The notes: a model not told the origin generated them from the letters alone. A stretch of DNA of 64,000 nucleotides from Prorocentrum cordatum (GCA_963575745.1 CAUYUJ010006502.1:1-64000); one strand, 5' to 3'. Positions 1 through 11,290 are shown, counted from the first letter of the stretch. Translations and numbers: made by a program.

Positions 1-135
1 TAATAATAATAATCATAATCATAATAATAATAGTAATAATACTAAAAATAATAATAGTATTACTACTAATATGATTATTATTATTATTAATAATGATGAT
101 GATGATAATAATAATAGTAATAACAATAGTAATAA
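1..135. repeat. AAT/ATA trinucleotide microsatellite
   Basis: Imperfect runs of taa, aat and gat triplets fill the window edge and stop at the GC-rich sequence near 140. The tract may continue outside the window. Confidence 0.95.
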
Positions 136-344
136 AAAGAAGAAGCACGGGCCCTCTTCCGGCTTGTCCCTGGGCCGCCGGGCTGGGTGGCCGCGGACAC
201 GCTGCTGTCGCTCACTGACTTGGTTGCGAATTCGGCTCTCTGGCCTCGTGCGCGACCGCTGTGGCCGCGCTGACCTTCCACTGAGGGGATCGCGCCACAT
301 GGGGGGCTTCGAGCGCGTGACGGCGCGCGTCGAATGGCGTCGGC

Positions 345-1145
345 TTGGATATGTTACCGCTGGTTCGGGGCCGTTCGCTTTGCGGGCTCGTCGAGGCGGC
401 GAACGCGATCGCAGCGGCCGAGCGATCCAGAGGGGTGCATGTCTACCGCCTGGGCGCCGACCCGCTCGACGAGGACACGCGGAAGACCTGGCGGCGGCGG
501 GCCGCGGCGGCCCCGCGCCCGCGTGCGTCCGCTGCGCTCCCGCTCGCCCGGCGGCGGCTGGACCGGCGGCCTCTCGCCCTTCCTGCCAGCCGCCGCCCGG
601 CCAGGATGGTCGCAGTCTGCAGGGTTTTCGCCGCCGGAGGTGCGCCGAGAATCGGCGCGGCCTTGCTTCGGGTTGCTGTCAACGGCCGGTGCGCTGCTTG
701 CCGTTTCCAGGGGCGCGCCGGCTGTCTCCTGGGGTGCGGGCGCGGGGGCGACAGCACTGAGCATTGCAGCCGTTGCGCGACCTACCGCAGCTTCTGCTCC
801 CGGCACGCTGAGCTGGCGGTCCCAGCCGCGGAGGGCAAGTTGGCCTGCTCCCTCAACCTTGGGACGTCGACCCTGATCAGGCGTGGCCCCAGCCGTCCCA
901 TGGAGCGCGCAACGATGCTGCGCGCTCTCGCCGTGTATGCCGCTTATCGTGTACACGCGGCGGTTCGGTCGGGGTCGGTGCACGTCGCCGAGGCCGCGGG
1001 TGCTCTTCTTGCCATGCCGTGGGAGGGCGCCCGGGGCACCGTGGCCTGGAGTCGCTGCTGCGCGCCTCGCGGTGTCGGCAGCGCGAGCAACAGTCAGGTC
1101 TGTCGTTTCCTTCCTCCTCTTCTCCCTCTTCCGTCGCGTCGTTGA
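345..1145 (+). pseudogene. LINE reverse transcriptase, C-terminal fragment
   Basis: A 266-codon frame resembles the tail of dinoflagellate LINE reverse transcriptase proteins. The N-terminal part reads GRSLCGLVEAANAIAAAERS, followed by an arginine/alanine-rich linker. Residues 126-144 read GCLLGCGRGGDSTEHCSRC, a C-x3-C-x8-H-x3-C cluster of the zinc-binding kind seen after the RT domain in this group (family knowledge; the assignment is by eye). A basic region and LRALAVYAAYRVHAAV follow. No palm motifs are present, and upstream reading frames close within about 200 bases, so this is a 5'-truncated relic. The same family supplies the minus-strand relic at 16.4-19.6 kb. The true protein need not start at the ATG at 345. 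Confidence 0.65.
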
Positions 1146-1785
1146 TTGAGAGTTTTACATTTGCTATGGATTCGGTCCCTGTCCGCCAGAGGTCCGGGGC
1201 TTTGTTGGCCGTTCGTGGTCATTCATGGTGCGCCTGTTCGCATGCCCGCTTTGCTGTGCCAGACGGGGTTGTGTCTGAGCGCGGTCTAATGCCAGCCTGC
1301 CTGTGTGCTCCCCCTTTCCCCTCCTTTCCTCCTGCTCCCCCTCCCTCCTCTCTCCTGCCATGGTGAATGTATTGCCTGGCCGTCGAGGCCGTTCAATACG
1401 GGTCTGACCAACAGCAGGTTGGCCGGCCAGGGGATGATGCGTCTTAGGGCTAATTCGTATCCTTTGTTTTTGGGTTCCTCTCTTCTCCACCTCATCCTTC
1501 CTCCTCCTCTCCTCCTTCCCTTGTGGATTGCGCTGTGCTTTTCTTGGTTATATAAGTAGCCGTTTGGGCCTCGGGGGTTCTGCGCACAGCGCCTTTGCCC
1601 CGTCGCCTCGTCCTCCCCCTCCGCCGCTGCAAATGTCACGGGGAGGGTGCGGCGCAGCCGGTGTTAAAATTGCGAAAGCAGTTTTGTGCCCAGTCTGGCG
1701 TTCAAACTGTTCAAGCTGTTTTGGCTGAAGGGATCGCGCGTATGGAGTGCGCGTGCCGTGCGATAGTCAATCGACAAGCATTGTT
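1146..1785. other. Unassigned; pyrimidine-rich patch
   Basis: This stretch follows the LINE tail and may include its 3' untranslated part. It holds a C/T-rich patch at about 1300-1365 and a second near 1480-1530. No gene was recognised; reading frames here are short and unsupported. Confidence 0.5.
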
Positions 1786-2246
1786 ATGATCATCGTGACG
1801 ATGATTCGGATCATCATCAGCATCGCCATCATCATCGCCATCGTCGTCACCGCCTCTGCCTGCCGTCATCATCATAATCATTACCTCCATCATCGTCATC
1901 ATCATCATCGTCATCGTCATCATTGTCGTCATCGTCATCGTCCTCTTAATCAGCCTACTCAGCTTCAGCATCAGCATCGGCACCTCCAGCGTCATCAGCA
2001 ACAATCTCATCAGCATCACGATCGGCATTCGCACCAACAGCACGTTCGTCCTTATCCTCGAGGTCCTCCTCATTTTCCCGTTCCGTCAACAGGAAGTCCT
2101 TTTCCCTCCTCCCTTTCTTCCGTCAGCATATGTCAGAGAGGTGAGAGGGAGACAGGGGAGTGGAGGAGTATCATTGCCATGATGATCAGCATGGTCATCA
2201 CCATCCGCACGGGCATGATCATCATGAACATCAACATCAGCATCGC

Positions 2247-2328
<82 letters not shown>

Positions 2329-2329
2329 G

Positions 2330-2369
<40 letters not shown>

Positions 2370-2460
2370 GATCATCATCATTATCGTCATGGTCATCATG
2401 GCCATCATCGTCATGATCATGATGACCATGATGATCAGGATGATCATGATGATCTTGAAG
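1786..2460. repeat. ATC/CAT trinucleotide repeat
   Basis: Degenerate ATC triplets run through most of this stretch. The purest run lies at about 2247-2370. A non-repetitive, partly pyrimidine-rich interval lies at about 2040-2165. All six frames give His, Asp, Ile, Met or Ser homopolymers, which are repeat translations. Confidence 0.95.
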
Positions 2461-2609
2461 CATCCACAGTATGTTTATCTCCTACTCTCCCTTCGGGAGC
2501 GCAGAAAACGGTGACTGTGATGTGAGGACAACTGCAACGCCTGGTCCGTGTACTCTGTCCACTCCGTGACAAGCGGACACGCTAAAGGTGTTCAAAAACC
2601 GATGGGCAG

Positions 2610-2965
2610 GAAATGTTTGCTGGCCTTTTCGAGCTCTCTGGGGAAACCTCTTGGAGGCCTCTTGGGTATATTGGGGCCTCTTGGGCTGGCCGTCTGGAGG
2701 CCGTCTTGGGCATCTTGGACCGTCTACGTGGCTTTCGGCCCATCCCGCCACCGTGCCTGGGTTGTGGGTTAGAGGCCTCTTGGAAGTTTGTTTGGACGTC
2801 GTGGCAGGCCACCCGGGGTCCTCTTGGAGGCAGTTTTGGAAGTCTCTTGGGGGCCGTCTGGACGCCTCAGTGGGCCTCTCTTTCTGTTTCTCGGGGGCCT
2901 CGTGGGGCCCTGAAGAAGGAACCCTTTTGGTTGGGGAGGGGCTCCGCGCTCCTGAAGTGTTTCGC
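2610..2965 (+). repeat. CTTGGG minisatellite array 1
   Basis: Degenerate tandem units of about 12-18 bases share the core GGCC-N(1-3)-TCTTGG(G). The same family recurs in about ten arrays across the window, in both orientations. Reading frames across it are not conserved. Confidence 0.85.
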
Positions 2966-3012
2966 AGCTTGCCTCGGGCTTTCCTTATGTTCTCGTCAGG
3001 AAATCGAAGGTT

Positions 3013-3240
3013 GACTTTTGGAAACAAGGGGCCTCGTTCCTTATTTAGGGTTCCTTAGGTCAACGCCCCGACTGTAGGATGAAAGCCAGCGCGGTTCGGC
3101 TCATGCGAGAACCGGCCGTGGATGTCCCCGCCTCGCGCGGGGCCAACGCGGCATCCTCCGCGGAGAGATTCTGCTGGCTAGACTTTTGGAAACAAGGGGC
3201 CTCGCTCCTTATTTAGGGTTCCTTAGGTCAACGCCCCGAC
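3013..3240 (+). repeat. 60-bp direct repeat pair around a 108-bp spacer
   Basis: Bases 3013-3072 and 3181-3240 are identical except one T/C difference. The 108-bp spacer is GC-rich and contains short inverted repeats (for example ccccgcctcgcgcgggg). It could be a local duplication, or an insertion flanked by a long duplicated target. It sits between a CTTGGG array and copy 1 of the 163-bp dispersed element. Confidence 0.9.
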
Positions 3241-3349
3241 GGCAGGGCCTCTGGGGGGCCCCTGGGGCTCCCCTGGCGCCCGCTCGGGGCCTCCATGGGG
3301 GCCTCCATGGGGCGGAAGGCTCGAATCGTCGGTTCGCGTTCCCCCGCTT

Positions 3350-3512
3350 TCAGGGGGGAAGAAAACACACAGACACAATGAATCGTCGACTCCCAGGAAG
3401 ATATGAGAAAATATGGGAATTGGGGGGGATGACAAAAGCCCAGAACATATAGGAAAATATAGGGAATCCTGCTATTTGTGTGTATTTATTTGTGTGTCCC
3501 AGGGCCCCTTCA
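3350..3512 (+). mobile_element. 163-bp dispersed element, copy 1
   Basis: The first of three copies (others at 18499-18662 and 20298-20460). It starts TCAGG, then AAACACACAGACACAAT, has an A-rich middle with ATATGGGAA motifs, and ends GTGTGTATTTATTTGTGTG followed by GGGCCCCTTCA. The A/C-rich left end and T/G-rich right end form imperfect inverted repeats. No coding capacity. A MITE or SINE-like non-autonomous element is the best guess. Confidence 0.8.
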
Positions 3513-3514
3513 CT

Positions 3515-4130
3515 CTTGGGCCCCTCTTGGGGCCATCGTGGGACCCTCTTGGGCGATCATGGCCCCCCTGAAGGGTCAAGAAGCCCTTCAGAGGGGGCTA
3601 AGGGACTCTCCAGGGCGGCCAGGAAGCACCTCAGGGTGGCCTTCACCGGCTTCGATGACTTGTATACTCCGAAGGTCTCTTGGCCGTGCGAAAGCCTACG
3701 GGGCCGCACAAAAATCCTTCTGGCCGCAGTAAAACCTTATCTCCCCCCACACCCACCCCTGGGGCCCTCAAAATCGCATCTTGGGGCGCTCTTGGGAGCT
3801 CTTGGGGCCATCTGGGTGGCCCCTCTTGGGCTTCCCTTGCGCGATCTTGGGGCCACCTTGCGGCCTTATGCATTGGTAGCGAAACGGCGATTCCTTATGT
3901 TTCTGGAGGATTTGGGCCTCTCGGGGTTCCTGATGGGGGCTCTGAGAGCACTTGGAAACGTCTTGTAGCCCTTGTCGGGCCTCTTGGAGATATGTCGGAA
4001 GCCAGGTATTTTGAACCATCGTCGGCTATCTTGAGCCACCTCGGAGGCCATCTTGAAGCATCGGGCGCCCTCTTAGACCAATCTTGGGCCATCTTGGGCT
4101 CTCTGGCCGATCGCGACCTCCTCAGAAACC
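3515..4130 (+). repeat. CTTGGG minisatellite array 2
   Basis: Degenerate CTTGGG-core units, with a short block reading agcgaaacggcgattcctta near 3879 that is related to blocks inside the arrays at 20.5 and 41.9 kb. Confidence 0.85.
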
Positions 4131-4135
4131 CCAAG

Positions 4136-4260
4136 GAAGGGGGGAGGTAAACCTTCCCAAAGGGAAGAGGTTTCCGGAAGAGGAAAGAAAGAACTCGTCA
4201 GACCACCTTTGCCCATAGGGCTGGTGGGCTGGCTGGTGGGATTGAGCTCGGTTCCTCGGT
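4136..4260 (+). repeat. Dispersed block at the array edge (copy 1)
   Basis: This block carries taaacc, a CCC/GGG mini-hairpin, aagagg, then gaccacctttgcccatag and ggctggtggg. A second copy at 42238-42345 also follows a CTTGGG array directly. The pairing suggests both belong to one larger dispersed element whose body is the CTTGGG array. Confidence 0.65.
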
Positions 4261-4465
4261 GGTCTTCCGGGCGTCCGGGACCGCCCGACACGCCTCGAAG
4301 ATCGCGTCGAGGCTGGCCAAAAAGCTGTCAAGAGGGTCCAAGAGAGCCCACTCTGGCGTTTTCCTCGCTTGCTTGCCAGACGCTCCTCCGTTACACGCGG
4401 TGGCGCAGCCTCGCTGTTGTGATTCACAGTGCTCTGGAATCATGGTGTCATCGTTGCCGGGCGAA

Positions 4466-4502
<37 letters not shown>

Positions 4503-4515
4503 GCCCAATCGTTGG
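4261..4515. other. Unassigned; includes an AT dinucleotide run
   Basis: Non-repetitive GC-rich sequence to about 4465, then a TA/CA run at 4466-4502. No gene recognised. Confidence 0.7.
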
Positions 4516-4735
4516 GTCTCAAGATGGCCCCCCGAAAAACCGCGAGACGGCCCAAGATGGCCCCAAGGAGCCCCTCAAAACACTCCCAATCGGGACCTGG
4601 TCGTTGCGTGAAACCGCGAAGGTCAGCATGATGGCCCCCAGAAGCCCCCAGAGGCCCCTTCAGGAGGCCTCCAGAGGCCCCCAACAAACCCCAAGAAGCC
4701 TTCGATGGGGCCCCCAAGACCTCCCTCTAGGAGGG
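4516..4735 (-). repeat. CTTGGG minisatellite, inverted orientation
   Basis: Here the plus strand reads ccaagatggcccc, the reverse complement of the units at 2.6-4.1 kb. This is the clearest case of the family in the opposite orientation. Confidence 0.8.
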
Positions 4736-5398
4736 GCCTCCGCAAAACCTGCGGACAGGGAAAGGTTCGCAGAGCATTGCAAGAACAAGGAGGAAGAGCA
4801 GGACAGAGGAAGATCTACAGACGGAGGCTAAGAAAGAGACCGGCAGCGCGAACACGGAGACAAGGACATATGATGTCGTTCCTTCTCTCCCGCTTTTTAT
4901 CTCTCACGCCACCCGTGCGGAACTTGAAGGACCGATGTGCACGGCGCGAAGCGCCAATGTGTTTATGTATGTATGCAGGTATGTGTGTAGATCGGTGCAT
5001 ATATATATATTCACATATATATAAAAACATATGTCCATACATACATATACATGTGCGCTTATGTAGATGTATGTGTTTACACGTGTATATATATTATATT
5101 ATATATGTTAATGCGTGCGTATATAGGTATATATACACATATGCATCTACACATTTATTTTTAGGTATGTATGTATATATATATACACGCATACGTGCGT
5201 ATATGGATCGGCGCTGGCCAGAATTCCGGTCAATTGGAAACGCACATGCAGGGCATGCCGTGGTCGGCGCTCCTCGGGGGAGCGCGCCGACCTCGGCCAG
5301 ACCTCGGGCCCAAGACGGGCCCCCCACGCCCCGTGTTGCCCGCCCCCGCCCCTCCGATCCCGGCAGCGTCGGGAACTTGTGCCCCCATACCATGATTA
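4736..5398. other. Unassigned region with a TA/CA/GTAT-rich core
   Basis: Purine-rich sequence to about 4870, then AT-rich microsatellite-like sequence (tatatata, tatgtatg) at about 4960-5210, then GC-rich sequence. No supported gene. Confidence 0.7.
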
Positions 5399-5548
5399 GG
5401 GGGCCGCGTGCGAACCCTACCCCTACCCCCTACGATTTTGGAGGGGGAGGGTGGGGTTCACTCCGTTCGGGAGCTCCCGAGCCCAGTGGACCCCACCCTC
5501 CCCCTCAGAAATCGTAGGGGGTAGGGGTAGGGTTCGCATGCGGCCCCC
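5399..5548. repeat. Large inverted repeat with 63-bp arms
   Basis: Left arm 5399-5461 and right arm 5486-5548 pair with few mismatches, for example cgaaccctacccctaccccc against its complement. The 24-base loop holds a perfect 14-bp palindrome, tcgggagctcccga (5467-5480). Flanking sequences are also related: taccatgatt on the left, taccatcatt on the right in the same orientation. It could be a foldback element or a cruciform. No coding capacity. Confidence 0.9.
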
Positions 5549-5642
5549 ATACCATCATTCCCCAATCCGTGCTTGCACGGAAGGGGTCCTCGCGGATGCT
5601 CAAGGATTTGGCGAAAGTGCCCCGCCGATTTGGGTTGCTGGC

Positions 5643-5742
5643 TGGGTTCCCGGGTTCCCGGTTCTGGGTTCCCGGGTCCCCGGTTCCGTTTTCCGGGCCG
5701 ATTTCGGAGGGCGGCGAGGTTCCCGGGTTCCCGGGTTCATGG
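5643..5742. repeat. CCCGGGTT minisatellite
   Basis: Tandem units of about 8-10 bases, gttcccgg(g), with variants. Confidence 0.8.
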
Positions 5743-5749
5743 TTGTTTT

Positions 5750-5975
5750 TCTTATCGATCGGTCCCACCATCGAATTTCTTTATCGATCTTACCATCGAT
5801 CTAACAATCGTTATCATTAGAGATCGAGTGAGCGATCTCGCGATCGATTTCAGTATCAATCTCATTGAATCGATTTCACTCTCGGTCTCACGATCGACCT
5901 TACAATCGTCCTCACTATCGATTCCACTATCGGTCTCATTATCGATCTCACAATCGATCTCAAGATCCATCGTAT
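5750..5975 (-). repeat. 12-bp GTGAGATCGATN satellite, inverted
   Basis: The plus strand reads atcgatctcacaatcgat, the reverse complement of the 12-base unit that forms one module of the 1.6-kb macrosatellite downstream. Confidence 0.85.
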
Positions 5976-6788
5976 TCATTTTCAAATCATCCGCCGATTG
6001 GGTTTTCTCAGGTGTTATTTATGTAATATCTCGGCGGTACCCTGTGGGACGACCCCCCCCTCTCCTGCTTCCTGGGGCTTCCTGGAAGGTTTCGTACCGG
6101 GCGCACTGGGTGCCGCCGACGACCATGAGCCCCCACCTGCCCCCCCTTCCCAGGGGTTTCGTATTGGGCTCGCCGGCGGACCTCCCCCCTGTGGCAGTGG
6201 GGCGGGGGGCTCCCGTGGCAGCGACGGTCGGCTCCTGTGGGAGCGAGGGGGGGGAGGGCTTCTGTGGGAGCGGAAAAGTCTAGGGCAGCGCGGAGGAGCA
6301 GCAAGCGCGATGGGGAGGCAACCTGAAAAGTGGGGGGAGAGTTCTGGGAATACCTTTGGGGACCTCCGGAAACCTCTGGATCTCTAGAGACCAGGGGCCT
6401 TGAGGGATCTCTGGACGTCGTCGTCGCTGTCGTCGCCGTCGGCGTCGTCGTCGTCGTCGTCGTCGTCGTCGACGTCGCCGCCGCCGACGTCGCCGTCGCC
6501 GCCGCCGCGCCGCCGCTGCCGCCGCTGCCGCCGCTGTCGTACGGCGCCCCCCAGCGCTCCCAAGCACTCTTGACGCTCGCACTGGGGGCTCCCACGCTCC
6601 CAGACGCTCGCACCCTGGAGCATCCAGGAGGTGTCGTACCAGGCCGCACCTGCGGTGCGTCCCGAGGGGTTCTGTGCATCTTGGAGGGGCTCGCACCGGC
6701 CCGCACCGGCGGCATCGCCGGTGTTTCCCGAGGGGTTTCGTGTATCCGAGGGGGTGGTCGCTCCGCACCGGGCGCCGCCGATGATAAA
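5976..6788. other. Unassigned GC-rich region with a GTC tract
   Basis: The segment holds a (GTC/GCC)n tract at about 6415-6535 and recurring phrases such as gcaccggcggcatcgccgg. Long frames on the minus strand are driven by the repeats. No gene recognised. Confidence 0.6.
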
Positions 6789-7170
6789 TCGGAGGTGAGG
6801 GGGTGAGATCGAAGTGGAACGGAGAGCCCCCCTACCGGGAAATCGATTTCGGTTTCGTGTTCGTGCGTGCCGTGCGGGCGAGGCGAAGCTGCGTGGGCGG
6901 GCGAGAGAAAAAGTCTCCTGTGGCTGAGGCGCGGCCGGACCAAATGATTCCCTTCGGGGCGGCCGGGGCCCCGCGGTGTCCCGCCGGTGTCCCGCTGGTG
7001 TCCCGTATGGCTGAGGCGCGGCCGGACCAAATGATTCCCTTCCGGGCGGCCGGGGCCCCGCGGTGTCCCGCCGGTGTCCCGCGGTGTCCCGCGGTGTCCC
7101 GCGGTGTCCCGCGGTGCCCCGCGGTGTCCCGCCGGTGTCCCGCGGTGTCCCGCGAGGATGATGATGATGA

Positions 7171-7268
<98 letters not shown>

Positions 7269-7931
7269 GATGATCCCGATGAAGATGCTGATGAAGTTGA
7301 TGATGGTGTCGATAATGATGATAGTGTCCCGATGATGAGGATGATGATGCTCATTATGATTATGTTGATGATGATGACGATGATGGTGTCCCGATGATGA
7401 TGATGCTGATGATGATGATGATTCCGATGCTGTTGGTGATGATGATGTTGATGTAAATGGTGTCCCGGCGATACTGATGTTGATGATGATGATGATGATG
7501 ATGATGATTATGGTGTCCCGATGATGATGCTGATGATGATGGTGATGGTGATGATGATGATGATGGTGATGCTGATGGTGTCCCGATGATGATAATAATG
7601 ATAATGACGATGTTGATGACGATGTTGCTCATGATGATGATGGTGCCCCAATGATGATGATGTTGTGAATGATGATGATGATGTCGATGATGATGATGCG
7701 ATGATCATGATGATGATGGTCCCGAGGATGATGACGAGGTTAATGATAATGTTGATGATGAGAACGATGGTGATCATGATGGTGTCCCGATTATGATGAT
7801 GATTATGATGATGCTGCTGATGATGATGACGATGACTGTGTCCCGATGATCATGATGTTGATGATGAGATGATGATGGTGATGCTGATGATGATGTTGTC
7901 CCGATGATGCTGCTGACGTTGATGATGATGT

Positions 7932-7978
<47 letters not shown>

Positions 7979-8392
7979 CTGATGATGATGATGATGATGA
8001 TGATGATGGCGGTGCCCTCATGATGATGACGATGTTGGTGATGATGTTGATGTTGATGATGTTTATGATGATGATGATGATGTTGATGATGATGATGATG
8101 ATGACGACGTTGATTGTGAGAGCGATTGTGATATTGATAGTGAGATCGATATTGAGACCGAATGTGAGATCGATTGTGTGATCGATTGTGAGATCGATTG
8201 TGAGATTCATTGTGAGATCGATCGAATGAGATAGATCGAGTGAGATCGATTGTGAGATCGATCGAGTGAGATCGATCGAGCGAGACCGATAGTGAGATCG
8301 ATAGTGAGATCGATAGTGAGACCGATCGAGTGAGACGTTGGTTCCCCCCCCCCGAACCTCCTTATCACCCGAAGGGTGGTCGTATAGGTAAG
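6789..8392 (+). repeat. Composite macrosatellite unit 1 (1604 bp)
   Basis: Modules in order: A, a block starting tcggaggtgagggggtgag that contains aaatcgatttcggtttcgtg and ctgaggcgcggccggacc; B, tandem GCGGTGTCCC decamers (to about 7155); C, GAT triplets punctuated by ggtgtcccgatgatg; D, 12-base GTGAGATCGATN units (about 8105-8335); E, gacgttggttcccccc followed by cttatcacccgaagggtggt. The next unit begins 1604 bases later with the same A block. No module is convincingly coding. Confidence 0.9.
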
Positions 8393-8744
8393 TCGGAGTG
8401 AGGGGGTGAGATCGAAGTGGAACGGAGAGCCCCCCTACCGGGAAATCGATTTCGGTTTCGTGTTCGTGCGTGCCGTGCGTGCGGGCGAGGCGAAGCTGCG
8501 TGGGCGGGCGAGAGAAAGTCTCCTGTGGCTGAGGCGCGGCCGGACCAAATGACTCTCCTTCCGGGCGGCCGGTGGCCCGCGGTGTCCCGACGGTGTCCCG
8601 CGAAAGTCCCGTGTGGCTGAGGCGCGGCCGGACCAAATGACTCCCTTCCGCGGCCGGTGGCCCGCGTGTCCCGCCGGTGTCCCGCGGTGTCCCGCGGTGT
8701 CCCGCGGTGCCCCGCGGTGTCCCGCCGGTGTCCCGCGGTGTCCC

Positions 8745-8820
<76 letters not shown>

Positions 8821-8933
8821 GTGATGCTGATGATGATGATGCTGCTGATGATGATGACGATGATGATGATGATGGTGATGCTGGTGATGATGATGATATG
8901 AGGACGATGATGATGCTATGATGATGGTGTCCC

Positions 8934-8968
<35 letters not shown>

Positions 8969-9516
8969 CGATGATGATGATGATGCTGATGGTGTCCCGA
9001 TGATGAGGATGATGATGATCATGATGATGTTGATGGTCATGATGATGATGATGGTGTCCCAATGATGATGAGTATGATGATGGTGATGTTGATGATGCTG
9101 ATTATGATTGTGTCCCGATGATGATGATGTTGATGATGATGAGGTTGATGATGATTATGGTGTCCCGATGATCATGATTATTCTGATCGTGATGATGATG
9201 ATGTTGATGATGATGGCGTCCCGATGGTGATGATGATGATGTTGATGCTGATGTTGGTAATGATGATGATGGTGCCCCGATGATGACGATGATGATGCTG
9301 CTGCTGATGATGATGTAGATGATGCTGATGATGATGTCGATGATGAGGATGAGATGATGATGGTGTCCCGATGGTGGTGATGATGATGACGATGATGATA
9401 ACGATGGTGATTATGATGGTGTCCCGATGATGATGCTGCTGATGATGATGACGATGACTGTGTCCCGATGCTGCTGATGATGATGATGATCATGATGATG
9501 CTGATTGTGATGATGG

Positions 9517-9557
<41 letters not shown>

Positions 9558-10004
9558 GTGGTGTCCCGATGATGTTGATGACCGTGATGATGATGATGAT
9601 GATGTTAGTGTTGATGATGAGGACGGTGTCCCGGTTATGATGATGTTGGTGATGATGATGTTGATGTTGATGTTGTTGATGATGATGATGATGATGACGT
9701 TGATTGTGGGAGCGGTTGTGATATCGATAGTGAGATCGATAGTGAGACCGAATGTGATATCGATTGTGAGATCGATTGTGAGATCGATTGTGAGATCGAT
9801 AGTCAGATCAATTGTGAGATAGATCGAGTGAGATCGATAGTGAGATCGATCGAGGGAGATCGATCCAGCGAGACCGATACTGAGATCGATAGTGAGATCG
9901 ATAGTGAGACCGATCGGGTGAGACGTTGGTTCCCCCCCCCCCCGAACCTCCTTATCACCCGAAGGGTGATCGTATAGGTATATATTTATACACGCATCTA
10001 TATA
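8393..10004 (+). repeat. Composite macrosatellite unit 2 (1612 bp)
   Basis: Same module order as unit 1: A at 8393, GCGGTGTCCC decamers to about 8743, the GAT module with ggtgtcccgatgatg punctuation to about 9700, 12-base units about 9701-9920, and E block about 9921-9980. A short TATA-rich insert precedes the next A block. Confidence 0.9.
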
Positions 10005-10404
10005 TCGGAGGTGAGGGGGTGAGATCGTAGTGGAACGGAGAGCCCCCCTACCGGGAAATCGATTTCGGTTTCGTGTTCGTGGGTGCCGTGCGGGCGAGGC
10101 GAAGCTGCGTGGGCGGGCGAGAAAAAGTCTCCTGTGGCTGAGGCGCGGCCGGACCACCCTTCCGGGCGGCCGGGGCCCCGCGGTGTCCCGCCGGTGTCCC
10201 GCTGGTGTCCCGTGTGGCTGAGGCGCGGCCGGACCACATGATTCCCTTCCGGGCGGCCGGGGCCCCGCGGTGTCCCGCCGGTGTCCCGCTGAAGTCCCGT
10301 GTGGCTGAGGCGCGGCCAGACGAAATGATTCCCTTCCGGGCGGCCGGGGGCCCGCGGTGTCCCGCCGGTGCCCCGTCGGTGTCCCGATTTTGGTGATGAT
10401 ATTG

Positions 10405-10435
<31 letters not shown>

Positions 10436-11290
10436 CGATGTTGATGTTTTGTTTTGATGATCGATAGTGAGATCGGTAGTGATATCGATTGTGAGATCGA
10501 ACGTGAGATCGAATGTCAGATCGCTTGTGAGATCGATTGTGAGATCGATTGTGATACCGAGTGTGAGATCGATAATGAGATCGATAGTGAGATCGATTGT
10601 GAGACCGAATGGGATATCGATTGTGAGATCGGTTGTGATATCCATAGTGAGATCGATTTTGAGACCGAATGTGAGATCGATTGTGGAATCTATTGTGAGA
10701 TCAATAGTCAGATCGATTGTGAGATCGATCGATTGAGTTAGTAGTGATATCATTATCGGTAATGAGATCGGTAGTGATTTCGATAGTGAGATCGATGATG
10801 AGACCGACTGTGAGATCGATTGTGAGTTCGGTTGTGATATCGATAGTGAGATCGATAGTGAGATCCATAATGAGATCGAAAGTGAGTTCGATAGAGAGAA
10901 CGATAGTGAGGTCGAATGCGAGATCGATTGTGAGATCGATTGTGATATCGGTAGTGAGATCGATCGTGAGACCGAATGTGAGATCGATAATGAGATCGAT
11001 AGTGAGTTTGATAGTGAAATCGATAGTCAGATCGAATGCGAGATCGATTGTGATATCGATTGTGAGATCAATAGCGAGACCGAATGTGAGATCGATTGTG
11101 GGATCGATTGTGAGATCGATTGTGAGATCGATAGTCAGATCGATTGTGAGATCTATCGATTGAGATCGATTGTGAGATCGGTAGTGAGTTCGATAGTGGG
11201 ATCAATCGAGTGCGACGTTGGTCCCTCCCCCCCCCCCCCCTCACCTCCTTATCACCCGAAGGGAAGGGTGGTCTATGCGGTATATATATA
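10005..11290 (+). repeat. Composite macrosatellite unit 3 (variant)
   Basis: A starts at 10005 and the decamer module holds an extra ctgaggcgcggcc block. The GAT module shrinks to about 65 bases and the 12-base module expands to about 750 bases (10455-11215). An E block at about 11216-11285 ends the array. Confidence 0.9.

Noticed and set aside
1707-1729. Spliced-leader-like agctgttttggctgaag
   Set aside because: Only 14 of 17 bases match and the 5' half is absent; compatible with chance in this sequence.
3041-3056. tttaggg as a telomere-like repeat
   Set aside because: A single copy of TTTAGGG within a longer duplicated sequence; no tandem telomeric array anywhere in the window.
10455-11215. 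12-base GATC-containing units as iterons of a replication origin
   Set aside because: They are part of a macrosatellite module seen three times with variable length. Nothing else suggests an origin.
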